64,000 bases of DNA from Pseudomonas sp. SLFW (GTDB lineage: Bacteria > Pseudomonadota > Gammaproteobacteria > Pseudomonadales > Pseudomonadaceae), in assembly GCF_009905615.1 (NCBI RefSeq), contig NZ_JAAAKW010000008.1, positions 124,001 through 188,000 of the forward strand, given 5' to 3'. The notes under the pieces were generated by a model that saw only the letters and a program-made list of their open reading frames with translations, did not search any database and was not told the DNA's origin. Positions 1 to 8,658 of the stretch are shown here, piece after piece (positions within the stretch are counted from its first letter, which is position 1; the number at the start of each line of letters is the position of its first letter). Both the position numbers and the translations under genes were made by a program.

Positions 1-1
1 T

Positions 2-592
2 ATCGCGGTTGCCATTGGCTTTGCCGAAAACGATGAAGGCCGGTTCTACAACACCACCTTGCTGATCACGCCCGAGGGAATCGCGCTTCGCTACCGCAAG
101 ACCCACCTGTGGCCGTCGGAGCGAAACGTGTTTCTGCCGGGCGACCGTTACGCCACCTGTGAATGGAACGGTGTGCGCGTAGGGCTGCTGATTTGCTACG
201 ACATCGAGTTCCCGGAAACAGCACGAGCTTTGGCCCAATTGGGCGTCGATCTTCTGATCGTCACCAACGGCAACATGGACCCTTACGGTCCTGTCCACCG
301 CACCGCAATCATGGCGCGGGCGCAGGAGAATCAGACGCTGGCGATCATGGTCAACCGCGTAGAAGCGGGTACGGGCAGTCTGGTGTTCGCGGGTGGAAGT
401 GCGTTGGTCAACCCCTTCGGCACGCTTCTGCATGAAGCCGGGCGTGAAGAATCCCAATTCAGTCTTGAACTCGACTTCAGCCAACTACAGGCGGCGCGTC
501 AGGACTATCGGTACCTGGATGATCAGCGCATACGCCTCCCTGGCGAAGTGATCGAGCATGCCAACGGTCTACGGGAGCTCTTGATCCCCTGA
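2..592 (+). CDS. Carbon-nitrogen hydrolase (nitrilase family), 5'-truncated by window edge
   Basis: The reading frame is open from base 2 and ends at TGA 590-592, so the window holds the C-terminal 196 residues of a nitrilase-superfamily amidohydrolase. These enzymes hydrolyse amides or nitriles with a Glu-Lys-Cys triad. The Lys is visible in YRKTHLW (residue 33 of the fragment) and the nucleophile Cys in LICYDIEFPE (residue 65). The general-base Glu would lie upstream of the window. The next gene, about 130 bp downstream on the same strand, is an APC permease, so uptake and hydrolysis of an amide or amine is a plausible shared role. The substrate cannot be read from the sequence. Confidence 0.9.
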   Translation: MAVAIGFAENDEGRFYNTTLLITPEGIALRYRKTHLWPSERNVFLPGDRYATCEWNGVRVGLLICYDIEFPETARALAQLGVDLLIVTNGNMDPYGPVHRTAIMARAQENQTLAIMVNRVEAGTGSLVFAGGSALVNPFGTLLHEAGREESQFSLELDFSQLQAARQDYRYLDDQRIRLPGEVIEHANGLRELLIP

Positions 593-611
593 GGCCCGGC
601 TTCAATCGTTA

Positions 612-639
612 ATCGCTCTCACTCTGAGGTGAGAGCGAT
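612..639. terminator. Hairpin after the amidohydrolase, possible weak terminator
   Basis: Perfect 11-bp inverted repeat (ATCGCTCTCAC, 6-nt loop, GTGAGAGCGAT) 20 nt after the hydrolase stop. No T-run follows, so it is either a weak terminator or an operator for the downstream permease. Confidence 0.45.
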
Positions 640-721
640 GAGTATTCACCGATAAAAATAACGTTTTTGTTCCGCCGAAGTTTTCTCTGCCATAAAACCA
701 ATAATCCCGGAGTAACAGCTC

Positions 722-2047
722 ATGGCTCGTCTGCAACGCACTCTCTCATTGGGGGCGGTGGTGCTTTTTGGCATCGCCTACATGACCCCTACCGTCGTTC
801 TGGCAACATTCGGCATTCTCGCCACATCAACCAACGGCATGGTGCCGGCCGCTTATCTGGCCGCATTGATTCCGATGTTTTTTACCGCCTTGAGCTATGG
901 CCACATGGCCGCTGCGTATCCAGTGGCAGGATCAGCCTATAGCTACGTGCGAAAGGCCATCAGTCCCAAACTGGGCTTCCTCGCTGGCTGGGCCGTTCTG
1001 CTCGATTATCTATTCCTTCCGATGGCGATTTGGCTCATCGGCGCCGCTTACCTGGGGTCTGCGTTTCCGTCAGTGCCTCAGGCGGTTTGGGTACTCGCCT
1101 TCATTATCATCACCAGCGTCATCAACATCGTTGGCTTGAAGTTGGCCAATAAAGTCAGCGCGTTGCTGATGCTCATCCAGATGCTGGTGTTGGTAGCGTT
1201 TGTGGTGCTGTGCATTCATTACATCGCCGGAGACGCGAGTACGCCTCTTTGGACATTGTCCCCATTTATCTCGGGCGAAATGAAGTTGCCCCTGATCATG
1301 GGCGGATCGGCCATTGCCTGTTACTCCTTCCTGGGCTTTGACGCCGTGAGTACGCTCACCGAAGAAACCAAAGACCCGGTTCGCACCATTCCCCGAGCCA
1401 TCATGCTGATCACGCTGATCGGTGGCTTGATCTTCATCGTCGTTTCCTACTTCGTACAACTGGCGCATCCCTCCGTCGCGTTCGAAAACTCGGACTCAGC
1501 GGCCTACGAGATCGCGAAGAACATCGGCGGTGACCTCTTCGTCAGCTTCTTCATGATTGGCATGGTGGTTGGACAGTTCGCGTCGGGCCTGGCTGCTCAG
1601 GCGAGCGGATCGCGGTTGCTGTACGCGATGGGACGGGACGGCGTGCTCTCGACTTCTTTCTTTGGCCGCGTCAGTGAGCGCTTCGGCACACCGGTCAACA
1701 GCATCGTGTTGTGTGGCGTAGTGGCGCTAATGGCGCTGAAGCTGGACGTAACGACATCCACTTCCTTCATCAACTTTGGCGCTTTTCTCGCTTTCACACT
1801 CGTCAACGTATCGGTGATCTTCCACTACTGGATCGGCGCCAAGAACCGTGGTTTACGTGAGTTCGTGCTGTTTTTGATTTTTCCACTCATCGGTGCGGTG
1901 GCGTGTCTGTGGCTGATGGTCAGCCTGGATAAGATGGCGCTTATCCTGGGCCTGAGCTGGCTGGCGCTGGGTTGCATCTACCTGGCGTGGCTCACAGGCG
2001 GTTTCCGCCGTCAGCCGCCCGAGATGGACTTTCAGGAAGCGGCATGA
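722..2047 (+). CDS. APC-family amino acid/amine permease
   Basis: A 441-residue polytopic membrane protein with about 12 hydrophobic segments. The N-terminal stretch (LGAVVLFGIAYMTP, followed by YPVAGSAYSYVRKA near residue 70) is typical of the amino acid-polyamine-organocation superfamily, including PuuP-like putrescine importers. It should act at the inner membrane as a proton- or sodium-coupled importer. Its position after a nitrilase-family hydrolase suggests an amide, amine or amino acid substrate. The ATG follows GGAGTAACAGCTC, a reasonable Shine-Dalgarno. Exact substrate unknown. Confidence 0.88.
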   Translation: MARLQRTLSLGAVVLFGIAYMTPTVVLATFGILATSTNGMVPAAYLAALIPMFFTALSYGHMAAAYPVAGSAYSYVRKAISPKLGFLAGWAVLLDYLFLPMAIWLIGAAYLGSAFPSVPQAVWVLAFIIITSVINIVGLKLANKVSALLMLIQMLVLVAFVVLCIHYIAGDASTPLWTLSPFISGEMKLPLIMGGSAIACYSFLGFDAVSTLTEETKDPVRTIPRAIMLITLIGGLIFIVVSYFVQLAHPSVAFENSDSAAYEIAKNIGGDLFVSFFMIGMVVGQFASGLAAQASGSRLLYAMGRDGVLSTSFFGRVSERFGTPVNSIVLCGVVALMALKLDVTTSTSFINFGAFLAFTLVNVSVIFHYWIGAKNRGLREFVLFLIFPLIGAVACLWLMVSLDKMALILGLSWLALGCIYLAWLTGGFRRQPPEMDFQEAA

Positions 2048-2142
2048 TTTAGGCAAGGCGCGCTGCAATGGCGCGCCTCGTTGGTTTCAATGTCTCCTCT
2101 GCGGGTTATAGGGGTGACGAGTGGGATAAGCTCGTACAGCGA

Positions 2143-2508
2143 TTACTGTGGATCAGGCTGTGCCATACGATCCTGAATTTCGCTGATCATCGCGTAGATT
2201 TCTTCTCTCCCTTCTTCGGTGCAGCTGCGTATCTCTTGCAAGACTTCCTGCTCCTGGAGGGACAGCATGATGTAGTTCAGCCTGCAGACTTCTCTAGCGA
2301 ACGCATCCCTTCCGTCCACCGGACGTGTTTCATCAGACGCGTCGTGAAGCGCTTCGACCAGGGGCTCCAGCTTGTCAGCCAGCACCTTGCTGTCGATCGG
2401 GCCATCGGCATCATGAATAAAGCGCTCCAGATAATTCAGCGCGCTTCGTGCATCGATCAGCCGCATGTGGCCGGGAAGGGACAGTTCATAGCGATCAATC
2501 ATGGGCAT
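2143..2508 (-). CDS. Conserved hypothetical protein, small and acidic
   Basis: A 121-residue soluble protein with no signal peptide or membrane segment. I chose the ATG at 2508 because AGGAGG lies 7 nt before it; longer in-frame starts lack such a site. The protein is mostly charged and probably alpha-helical, with acidic stretches. No catalytic motif is recognised. It is divergent from the L31 gene at 2709, and the shared 200-bp intergenic region holds a 15-bp palindrome and a Zur-type box. A role in zinc stress would be speculation. Confidence 0.7.
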   Translation of the reverse strand: MPMIDRYELSLPGHMRLIDARSALNYLERFIHDADGPIDSKVLADKLEPLVEALHDASDETRPVDGRDAFAREVCRLNYIMLSLQEQEVLQEIRSCTEEGREEIYAMISEIQDRMAQPDPQ

Positions 2509-2619
2509 TACACAACCTCCTGGTAACTCATCGATTCCATTCCCGAGGCAGTATCGGGGCGGTGCTTTTGACAGCGGCGCGAACCTTAGCGGCACTGGCG
2601 GCCTCAGCAAAGACGAAAG

Positions 2620-2634
2620 TTGTAACCGTTACAA
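2620..2634. promoter_or_regulatory. 15-bp palindrome, candidate operator
   Basis: TTGTAACCGTTACAA is a perfect 7-bp inverted repeat around one base. It lies about 110 bp upstream of the divergent hypothetical gene and 90 bp upstream of L31. The regulator that would bind it is unknown. Confidence 0.4.
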
Positions 2635-2662
2635 AAAAGTTGCGATTGAACTTTTGTTAATT

Positions 2663-2675
2663 GTTACTGTATAAC
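2663..2675. promoter_or_regulatory. Candidate Zur box upstream of L31 type B
   Basis: GTTACTGTATAAC matches the gammaproteobacterial Zur consensus GTTATANTATAAC at 10 of 12 defined positions, with perfect outer arms. It sits 34 bp before the ATG of the zinc-independent L31 paralogue, a classic Zur target. Confidence 0.65.
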
Positions 2676-2708
2676 GTATTACATGATTAATTACATTTGG
2701 AGAGCACC

Positions 2709-2975
2709 ATGAAGCCGAACATTCACCCCGAGTACCGTCAGGTCCTGTTTCACGACACCGCTGCCGACGTGTTTTTCCTGATCGGTTCCACGGTCGACAC
2801 TGACCGCACGCAGAAGCACAGCGACGGCAACACTTACCCATATGTCGCTCTGGACGTGTCCAGCGCTTCGCACCCGATGTACACCGGGCAGACCCGTAAA
2901 ACCACGACGGAAGGCCGTATCGCAGGCTTTAACAAGCGTTTCGGCACCATCAGTTCCGGCGCGAAAAAAGATTGA
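2709..2975 (+). CDS. rpmE2: 50S ribosomal protein L31 type B
   Basis: An 88-residue L31 paralogue starting MKPNIHPEYRQVLFHDTA. It lacks the CxxC zinc-binding cysteines of the housekeeping L31; no cysteine is present in the protein. Type B proteins replace the zinc form in the large ribosomal subunit during zinc starvation, releasing zinc. The ATG at 2709 follows GGAGAGCACC. A TTG 12 nt upstream is in frame but less likely. The Zur-type operator at 2663-2675 supports zinc-repressed expression. Confidence 0.93.
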   Translation: MKPNIHPEYRQVLFHDTAADVFFLIGSTVDTDRTQKHSDGNTYPYVALDVSSASHPMYTGQTRKTTTEGRIAGFNKRFGTISSGAKKD

Positions 2976-3000
2976 TGACCGTAGTACCTCTCGTGCGTTG

Positions 3001-3022
3001 GGCGTCAGAATTATCTGACGCC
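3001..3022. terminator. Hairpin between convergent L31 and GNAT genes
   Basis: GGCGTCAGA / TCTGACGCC forms a perfect 9-bp stem with a 4-nt loop and overlaps the GNAT stop codon. No T-run follows on either strand, so terminator function is uncertain. Confidence 0.35.
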
Positions 3023-3484
3023 TGACACGCGGGATTGCTTTGGCTTGCGCATCCGCAACATCGGATACGGGCGTCCCAGCCCATCCACTTCCGAGCGTCC
3101 CACGACCTCGAATCCCTGCTTCTCATAAAACCCCAACGCTTGCGGATTCTGTTCGTTCACGTCGAGTTCAGTGACCTGAAAATGCTCGATGGCGTAATCC
3201 AGCAGCTTTTTGCCCAGCCCCATCCCTCGATACTCCGGCGCAATGAACAGCATCTCCAGCTTCCCGGGGGTGGTGCCGCCAAAGCCAGTGATGTGCAATT
3301 GGGAGTCGCGGGTGCAGAACAGGTTCACGGCGTCCAGGTACTGGGTCTCCAGAAGATTCCTGAGCAGCGTGATGTAATTTTCCGGCAGAAAATCATGGGT
3401 GGCGCGAACCGAAGCTTCCCAGACGCGGGTCAATTCGGCGTAGTCGTGCTTTTTCGGCAGGTAAATGACCGAGTGGTGGGTCAT
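3011..3484 (-). CDS. GNAT-family N-acetyltransferase
   Basis: A 157-residue single-domain GCN5-related acetyltransferase. The acetyl-CoA pyrophosphate-binding motif A is visible as APEYRGMGLGKKLLD around residues 81-95, and the C-terminal ALGFYEKQGFE (about residue 115) is the usual motif B. It resembles the YjaB-like group. The start ATG follows GAGAAGAGGCAAC. The acetyl acceptor is unknown. It stands alone, convergent with rpmE2 and downstream of rimO on the same strand, separated by a strong terminator. Confidence 0.88.
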   Translation of the reverse strand: MTHHSVIYLPKKHDYAELTRVWEASVRATHDFLPENYITLLRNLLETQYLDAVNLFCTRDSQLHITGFGGTTPGKLEMLFIAPEYRGMGLGKKLLDYAIEHFQVTELDVNEQNPQALGFYEKQGFEVVGRSEVDGLGRPYPMLRMRKPKQSRVSGVR

Positions 3485-3531
3485 GTTGCCTCTTCTCCTC
3501 TTCTTGTCGTTTTCCTGATGTGGTGACGATA

Positions 3532-3570
3532 GCCAGAAAAAACAAACCCCGCCGTTTGAAGGGCGGGGTT
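3532..3570 (-). terminator. Rho-independent terminator of rimO
   Basis: A 9-bp GC-rich stem (AACCCCGCC / GGCGGGGTT, 3545-3553 and 3562-3570). On the minus strand it is followed by a T-rich tail, as expected for a terminator downstream of rimO. Confidence 0.85.
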
Positions 3571-3598
3571 GTGTATGAGGCAGGGAGCGCGGAGGGGC

Positions 3599-4936
3599 TT
3601 AGACAGGCTCGGCCCAGAGGTCGTATTCGTCGGCATCGACCACGCGGCACAGGACCTTGTCGCCCGGCTTGAGGTCGCGGTCGCTTTCCACGAACACGTT
3701 CCCGTCGATTTCAGGCGCATCGAAGAACGAGCGGCCCACGAAGCCCTGTTCGTCCACTTCGTCGATCAGCACTTCGATTTCCTTGCCGATCTTCATTTGC
3801 AGCCGTGCAGCGCTGATGGCTTGCTGGTGTGCCATGAAGCGGTCCCAGCGATCCTGTTTGACGTCGTCCGGCACGATCGGCGCATCCAACAGGTTGGCAG
3901 GCGCGCCTTCGACTGGCGAATACTGGAAGCACCCTACGCGGTCCAGCTGCGCTTCGGTCAGCCAGTCCAGCAGGTATTGGAAGTCTTCTTCAGTCTCGCC
4001 CGGGAAGCCGACGATGAACGTCGAACGGATGATCAGGTCCGGGCATTGCTCGCGCCATTTCTTGATGCGCGCCAGGGTCTTGTCTTCGAAGGCCGGGCGC
4101 TTCATCAGCTTGAGGATTTTCGGGCTGGCGTGCTGGAACGGGATGTCCAGGTACGGCAGGATTTTGCCCTCGGCCATCAACGGGATGATTTCATCGACGT
4201 GCGGGTACGGGTAGACGTAATGCAGACGCACCCAGACGCCCAGCGAACTCAGGGCCTGGCAGAGTTCGGTCATGCGGGTCTTGACCGGCTGGCCCTGCCA
4301 GAAGCCGGTGCGGTATTTGACGTCGACGCCGTAGGCGCTGGTGTCCTGAGAGATCACCAGCAGTTCTTTCACGCCTGCCTTGACCAGACGCTGCGCTTCA
4401 TCGAGCACATCACCCACCGGGCGGCTGACCAGCTTGCCGCGCATCGACGGGATGATGCAGAAGCTGCAACTGTGGTTACAGCCCTCGGAAATCTTGAGGT
4501 ATGCGTAGTGGCGCGGCGTCAACTTGATGCCTTGCGGCGGCACCAGGTCAATGAGCGGATTGTGGTCGAGCTTCGGCGGCGCAGCGTCGTGCACCGCGTT
4601 GACCACTTGCTCATACTGCTGCGGACCGGTCACGGCCAGTACGCTTGGGTGCACGTTGCGGATGACGCTTTCGTCCACGCCCATGCAACCGGTGACGATC
4701 ACCTTGCCGTTTTCCGCGAGGGCCTCACCAATGGTGTCCAGGGATTCGGCCTTGGCGCTGTCGATGAAACCGCAGGTGTTGACCACCACCACGTCGGCGT
4801 CTTCGTAGGTCGGCACGACCTGATAGCCTTCCATGCGCAGCTGGGTAAGGATGCGTTCGGAATCGACCAGAGCCTTCGGGCAACCAAGGCTGACAAAGCC
4901 GACCTTGGGGGCGGCAGACGTGGGGACGGTGGACAT
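3599..4936 (-). CDS. rimO: Ribosomal protein S12 methylthiotransferase RimO
   Basis: A 445-residue radical-SAM methylthiotransferase that adds a methylthio group to an Asp of ribosomal protein S12. The N-terminal UPF0004 domain has the three auxiliary-cluster cysteines (Cys19 in SLGCPKA, Cys55 in NTCGF, Cys84 in TGCMG). The radical-SAM core has CNHSCSFC (Cys153, 157, 160), and a TRAM domain lies at the C-terminus. Length and motifs are standard. Divergent from kup; the order rimO-kup is the same as I recall in P. aeruginosa. Confidence 0.97.
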   Translation of the reverse strand: MSTVPTSAAPKVGFVSLGCPKALVDSERILTQLRMEGYQVVPTYEDADVVVVNTCGFIDSAKAESLDTIGEALAENGKVIVTGCMGVDESVIRNVHPSVLAVTGPQQYEQVVNAVHDAAPPKLDHNPLIDLVPPQGIKLTPRHYAYLKISEGCNHSCSFCIIPSMRGKLVSRPVGDVLDEAQRLVKAGVKELLVISQDTSAYGVDVKYRTGFWQGQPVKTRMTELCQALSSLGVWVRLHYVYPYPHVDEIIPLMAEGKILPYLDIPFQHASPKILKLMKRPAFEDKTLARIKKWREQCPDLIIRSTFIVGFPGETEEDFQYLLDWLTEAQLDRVGCFQYSPVEGAPANLLDAPIVPDDVKQDRWDRFMAHQQAISAARLQMKIGKEIEVLIDEVDEQGFVGRSFFDAPEIDGNVFVESDRDLKPGDKVLCRVVDADEYDLWAEPV

Positions 4937-5208
4937 TGACTAACCTCGGCGTAGGTACGCCCCGGCGTGTGGCCTGGGCATTGACTGGGCGCTTGGTGCG
5001 CCTCTGATCAAAAAGTGCGCAATTCTAGCGATGACTCCGGCGATTGACCAGCGTTATACCGAGAATTACGACGAGTGCTGCGCTATGCTTCGCGGCGTCG
5101 AACCCGGTGGCCCTTGTCGGCCGGGTGAATCGGAATTTACAGGTGCGCTGTGGGTCAATCTGACAGCAGCGCGCCGCGGTGCTCGGGTCATGGTTTCAGG
5201 AGTGGTAA

Positions 5209-7107
5209 ATGGGTCACGCAACGAGTCAGGCAGAGGCCGGGCATTCGTCGGTCAAACCGTTGAGTCTGCTGGTGGGAGCGGTGGGGGTGGCGTACGGCGA
5301 TATCGGTACGAGCCCGTTGTACACGATCAAAGAAGTCTTCGTCGGCGGATATGGCGTGCAAGCTGGCCACGATTCGGTGTTGGGGATTCTCTCGCTGATT
5401 TTCTGGGCGCTGGTGTGGGTCGTTTCGTTCAAGTACATGGCCTTGGTGCTGCGCGCTGATAACGACGGCGAGGGCGGCATCATGGCGCTGACGGCGCTGG
5501 CCCGGCGCGCCTCCGCCAAATTCCCGAAGCTGCAAGCGACGATGATCGTGTTTGGTCTGTTTGGCGCTGCTTTGTTCTACGGCGACAGCATGATCACTCC
5601 GGCCATCTCGGTGCTGTCAGCGGTCGAGGGGATGGAGCTGGCGTTCGACGGGCTGGATCATTGGGTCGTGCCCATTGCATTGATCGTGCTAGTGGCTCTC
5701 TTTCTCATTCAACGTCACGGCACGGCGCGGATCGGCGTGATGTTCGGCCCGATCATGGTCCTGTGGTTCGTCACCCTTGGCGTGCTCGGTATTCACGGCA
5801 TCGTTCAGCAGCCCGAAGTGCTGCACGCGGTGAACCCGGCTTGGGCCGTGCGGTTCTTTATCGATCATCCCGGCATTGGTGTGGCCGTTCTCGGCGCTGT
5901 GGTGTTGGCGCTGACCGGTGCTGAAGCTTTGTACGCGGACATGGGCCACTTCGGTCGCAAGCCGATTTCCCGCGCCTGGTTCGGTCTGGTGCTGCCAGCG
6001 CTGGTTCTCAACTATTTCGGCCAGGGTGCCCTCGTGATCGAGGACCCCGAGGCCGTGCGTAACCCGTTCTATCTGTTGGCGCCGAGTTGGGCGCTGTTGC
6101 CATTGATCGGTCTGTCGACGCTGGCGACCATCATCGCCTCGCAGGCGGTGATTTCCGGCGCGTTCTCCATGACGCTCCAGGCCATTCAACTGGGTTACAT
6201 CCCGCGCATGTATATCCAGCACACGTCCAGCGATGCCCAAGGCCAGATTTACATCGGCGCGGTGAACTGGTCGCTGATGGTGGGTGTGATCCTGCTGGTG
6301 CTGGGCTTCGAATCGTCCGGCGCGCTGGCATCGGCCTACGGCGTGGCTGTGACCGGCACCATGCTGTGCACGACCATTCTGGTGTCGTCGGTGATGCTGC
6401 TGGCGTGGAAATGGTCGCCGCTGGTGGCGATCCCGATTCTGTTGGGCTGCTTGTTCGTCGATGGCCTGTTCTTCGCCGCCAACGTGCCGAAAGTGGTGCA
6501 GGGTGGGGCGTTCCCGTTCCTGGCGGGTATCGCGCTGTTCATCCTGATGACCACCTGGAAGCGCGGCAAACAGCTGCTGGTGGACCGTATCGACGAAGGC
6601 GGGCTGCCACTGCCGATCTTCATCAGCAGTATTCGTGTGCAGCCGCCACATCGCGTGCAGGGTACCGCCGTGTTCCTGACCGCACGTCCGGACGCTGTGC
6701 CCCATGCATTGCTGCACAACCTGCTGCATAACCAGGTGCTGCATGAGCAGGTTGTCCTGCTGACTGTCGTCTACGAAGACACCCCGAGGGTTCCGGCCGC
6801 GCAACGCTTTGAAGTCGAGGCGTACGGTGAAGGCTTCTTCCGGGTCATTCTGCACTTCGGCTTCATTGACGAACCCGATGTGCCTGCCGCGCTGAAGTTG
6901 TGCCACTTGCCTGATCTGGACTTCAGCCCGATGCGCACCACCTACTTCCTCAGCCGTGAAACCGTGGTCTCGACCAAACTGGCCGGGATGGCGCGCTGGC
7001 GCGAAGGCTTGTTCGCGTTCATGTTGAAGAACGCCAACGGCAACCTGCGCTTCTTCAAGCTGCCGTACAACCGTGTGATCGAACTGGGTACGCAGGTGGA
7101 GATGTAA
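5209..7107 (+). CDS. kup: Low-affinity potassium uptake protein Kup
   Basis: A 632-residue KUP/HAK/KT potassium:proton symporter. The signature near residues 28-40 (GVAYGDIGTSPLYT) is diagnostic. About 12 membrane segments occupy the first 430 residues, followed by a cytoplasmic C-terminal domain. The ATG at 5209 follows CAGGAGTGGTAA. The gene is monocistronic: rimO diverges upstream, and downstream lie a REP-type inverted repeat and a bidirectional terminator. Confidence 0.96.
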   Translation: MGHATSQAEAGHSSVKPLSLLVGAVGVAYGDIGTSPLYTIKEVFVGGYGVQAGHDSVLGILSLIFWALVWVVSFKYMALVLRADNDGEGGIMALTALARRASAKFPKLQATMIVFGLFGAALFYGDSMITPAISVLSAVEGMELAFDGLDHWVVPIALIVLVALFLIQRHGTARIGVMFGPIMVLWFVTLGVLGIHGIVQQPEVLHAVNPAWAVRFFIDHPGIGVAVLGAVVLALTGAEALYADMGHFGRKPISRAWFGLVLPALVLNYFGQGALVIEDPEAVRNPFYLLAPSWALLPLIGLSTLATIIASQAVISGAFSMTLQAIQLGYIPRMYIQHTSSDAQGQIYIGAVNWSLMVGVILLVLGFESSGALASAYGVAVTGTMLCTTILVSSVMLLAWKWSPLVAIPILLGCLFVDGLFFAANVPKVVQGGAFPFLAGIALFILMTTWKRGKQLLVDRIDEGGLPLPIFISSIRVQPPHRVQGTAVFLTARPDAVPHALLHNLLHNQVLHEQVVLLTVVYEDTPRVPAAQRFEVEAYGEGFFRVILHFGFIDEPDVPAALKLCHLPDLDFSPMRTTYFLSRETVVSTKLAGMARWREGLFAFMLKNANGNLRFFKLPYNRVIELGTQVEM

Positions 7108-7159
7108 GCCATCAAGCGTGAGTGCAGCGGTGCGGTGCAAAAAAACCGACGCTGTACGC

Positions 7160-7250
7160 CTGTGGGAGCGAATTCATTCGCGAAAAATGGGGCAGGCAAT
7201 AGAGGTGTATCGGCTGCGCTGGCCAATCGCGAATGAATTCGCTCCCACAG
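7160..7250. repeat. REPIN-like inverted repeat pair
   Basis: Two 24-nt copies in inverted orientation at 7160-7183 and 7227-7250, exact reverse complements beginning CTGTGGGAGCGAATTC, separated by 43 bp. This is the typical arrangement of Pseudomonas REP sequences mobilised by RAYT transposases. It lies in the noncoding gap between the convergent kup and AcvB genes. Only one element of this kind was seen here. Confidence 0.85.
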
Positions 7251-7307
7251 ATGATTGGCACCACTCATGGGGCCCGTCGCTGAATCATGAGGGCCTCCGT
7301 CGGCCAT

Positions 7308-7346
7308 AAAAAATCCCCGCAGTCTTTCGAGTGCGGGGATTTTTTT
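7308..7346. terminator. Bidirectional terminator between kup and the AcvB/VirJ gene
   Basis: AATCCCCGCA and TGCGGGGATT form a 10-bp stem with a 10-nt loop, flanked by an A-run on the left and a T-run on the right, so it can end transcription from both convergent genes. Confidence 0.88.
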
Positions 7347-7356
7347 GCGCCCTGGA

Positions 7357-8658
7357 TTACTCGTTGGCAGCCGTTGGTGGGGCTTCCTTGCCTTTCCACT
7401 TGTCAATGACTGCGATCAGACGTTTAGCCAGGGAAGGGTAGTTCTCGTCGAAGTGGTGACCGCCTGGCAGCTGGATCTTCTCGCCGGGGGCAGTGGCTTC
7501 GGTACAGCCGCTCTCGTCCTTCTCTTCCACGCCGTACACGCACAGCACCTTGTCGCCTGGCAGCTTCGCCATTTCCGGACCGGTCGCCGCTTCTTTGCCA
7601 GAGGCACCGAGCCAGCCTTCGACGGCGATTTCGAAGCTGCCGCTGCGGGCGAAGGCGAGCAGGATGATGCCGTCCACACGCCCTTTGTCGTCTTCCGGCA
7701 AGCGGTTGTAGATCGCTGGCAATACGTCAGCGCCGAACGAATACCCCGCGAGTACGAAATGCTTGGCACCCCATTTTTGTCGGTAGTGGGCCATCAGTTC
7801 GCTCAGGTCGGTCGCGGTTTGTTCTGGCGACTTGTGTTCCCAGTAATAGCGCAGTGTGTCGATGCCGACCACCGGATAGCCGCCGGACTTGGCCATGTCG
7901 CCAGCGACATCCTTGTCCAGGTCGCGCCAGCCACCATCGCCCGAGAGGAACAGGGTGACCGTGTCCGATGGCTGGCTCGAAGGCACTTCCACCACTGGAA
8001 TGTTCAGACCGCCGTTGGCGTCGTCGGCAATCAGCAGGTGGCGGACTTCGGTATTCAAAATCTGCGGGTACTTGATGTCGTAATCGCTGATTTTGGTTTC
8101 GGCGTTGGGCGTATCGCGAACGAATACAGCGGTCTCGTCATCCGGGCCGTCATTCCACGCCACGGTCCATTTGCCATGGGCGGCGGCTTTCGGCGGCGGA
8201 ACCTTGCAGTCCGGCTGATTGAGCACGAAGTTCACCGAGATGGCCTGGGCCTTGTCGTTGTTCTGACCAGCCAACCAGTTCCAGGCGACCGAACCGCCTG
8301 CGCTGATCCCTGCGACCACGTCCGGTGTGCCACCGAGGTTTTGCAGCGCGCTGGTGAAAGTCTTCTCCTGCAGCTGGCAATCGTCTTTCGGCAGGATGAC
8401 TTGAATGACTTGCGCCGAGGCGTCGTAGCTTAAGGCGAGGACTTGCTTATCGGTCAGCGAATCCTCGGTCGTTGCAGCCAAGGCGACGCGCGTCTTGATC
8501 TTCGTGGACGGGGTTGCACGGATCAGGGCCGAACCATCTCCAAGCGTGATGCGTTCCAGAGTGGGCTGAGCGGGCGGGCGGTTCCACAGCCAGAATCCTA
8601 ATGCCACCACCAGAATTACCAGGGCTGCGAGCAAAAAGCGCCAGTAGCGTTGAATCAT
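7357..8658 (-). CDS. AcvB/VirJ-family protein, probable aminoacyl-phosphatidylglycerol hydrolase
   Basis: A 433-residue protein with an N-terminal membrane segment (residues 7-25, signal anchor or signal peptide) and a C-terminal alpha/beta-hydrolase domain. The nucleophile Ser is in GYSFGAD (about residue 300) and the catalytic His is probably in GGHHFDENYP. A second Ser motif, GISAGG, sits in the N-terminal half. VirJ/AcvB proteins encoded beside MprF homologues hydrolyse lysyl- or alanyl-phosphatidylglycerol in the periplasm; P. aeruginosa PA0919 is the closest example I recall. Its ATG overlaps the mprF stop by one base (TAATG), so the pair is translationally coupled. Confidence 0.85.
   Translation of the reverse strand: MIQRYWRFLLAALVILVVALGFWLWNRPPAQPTLERITLGDGSALIRATPSTKIKTRVALAATTEDSLTDKQVLALSYDASAQVIQVILPKDDCQLQEKTFTSALQNLGGTPDVVAGISAGGSVAWNWLAGQNNDKAQAISVNFVLNQPDCKVPPPKAAAHGKWTVAWNDGPDDETAVFVRDTPNAETKISDYDIKYPQILNTEVRHLLIADDANGGLNIPVVEVPSSQPSDTVTLFLSGDGGWRDLDKDVAGDMAKSGGYPVVGIDTLRYYWEHKSPEQTATDLSELMAHYRQKWGAKHFVLAGYSFGADVLPAIYNRLPEDDKGRVDGIILLAFARSGSFEIAVEGWLGASGKEAATGPEMAKLPGDKVLCVYGVEEKDESGCTEATAPGEKIQLPGGHHFDENYPSLAKRLIAVIDKWKGKEAPPTAANE

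Noticed and set aside
3569..4939. 456-codon open frame antisense to rimO
   Set aside because: A shadow of rimO; Arg/His-rich composition with no domain, and no ribosome-binding site.
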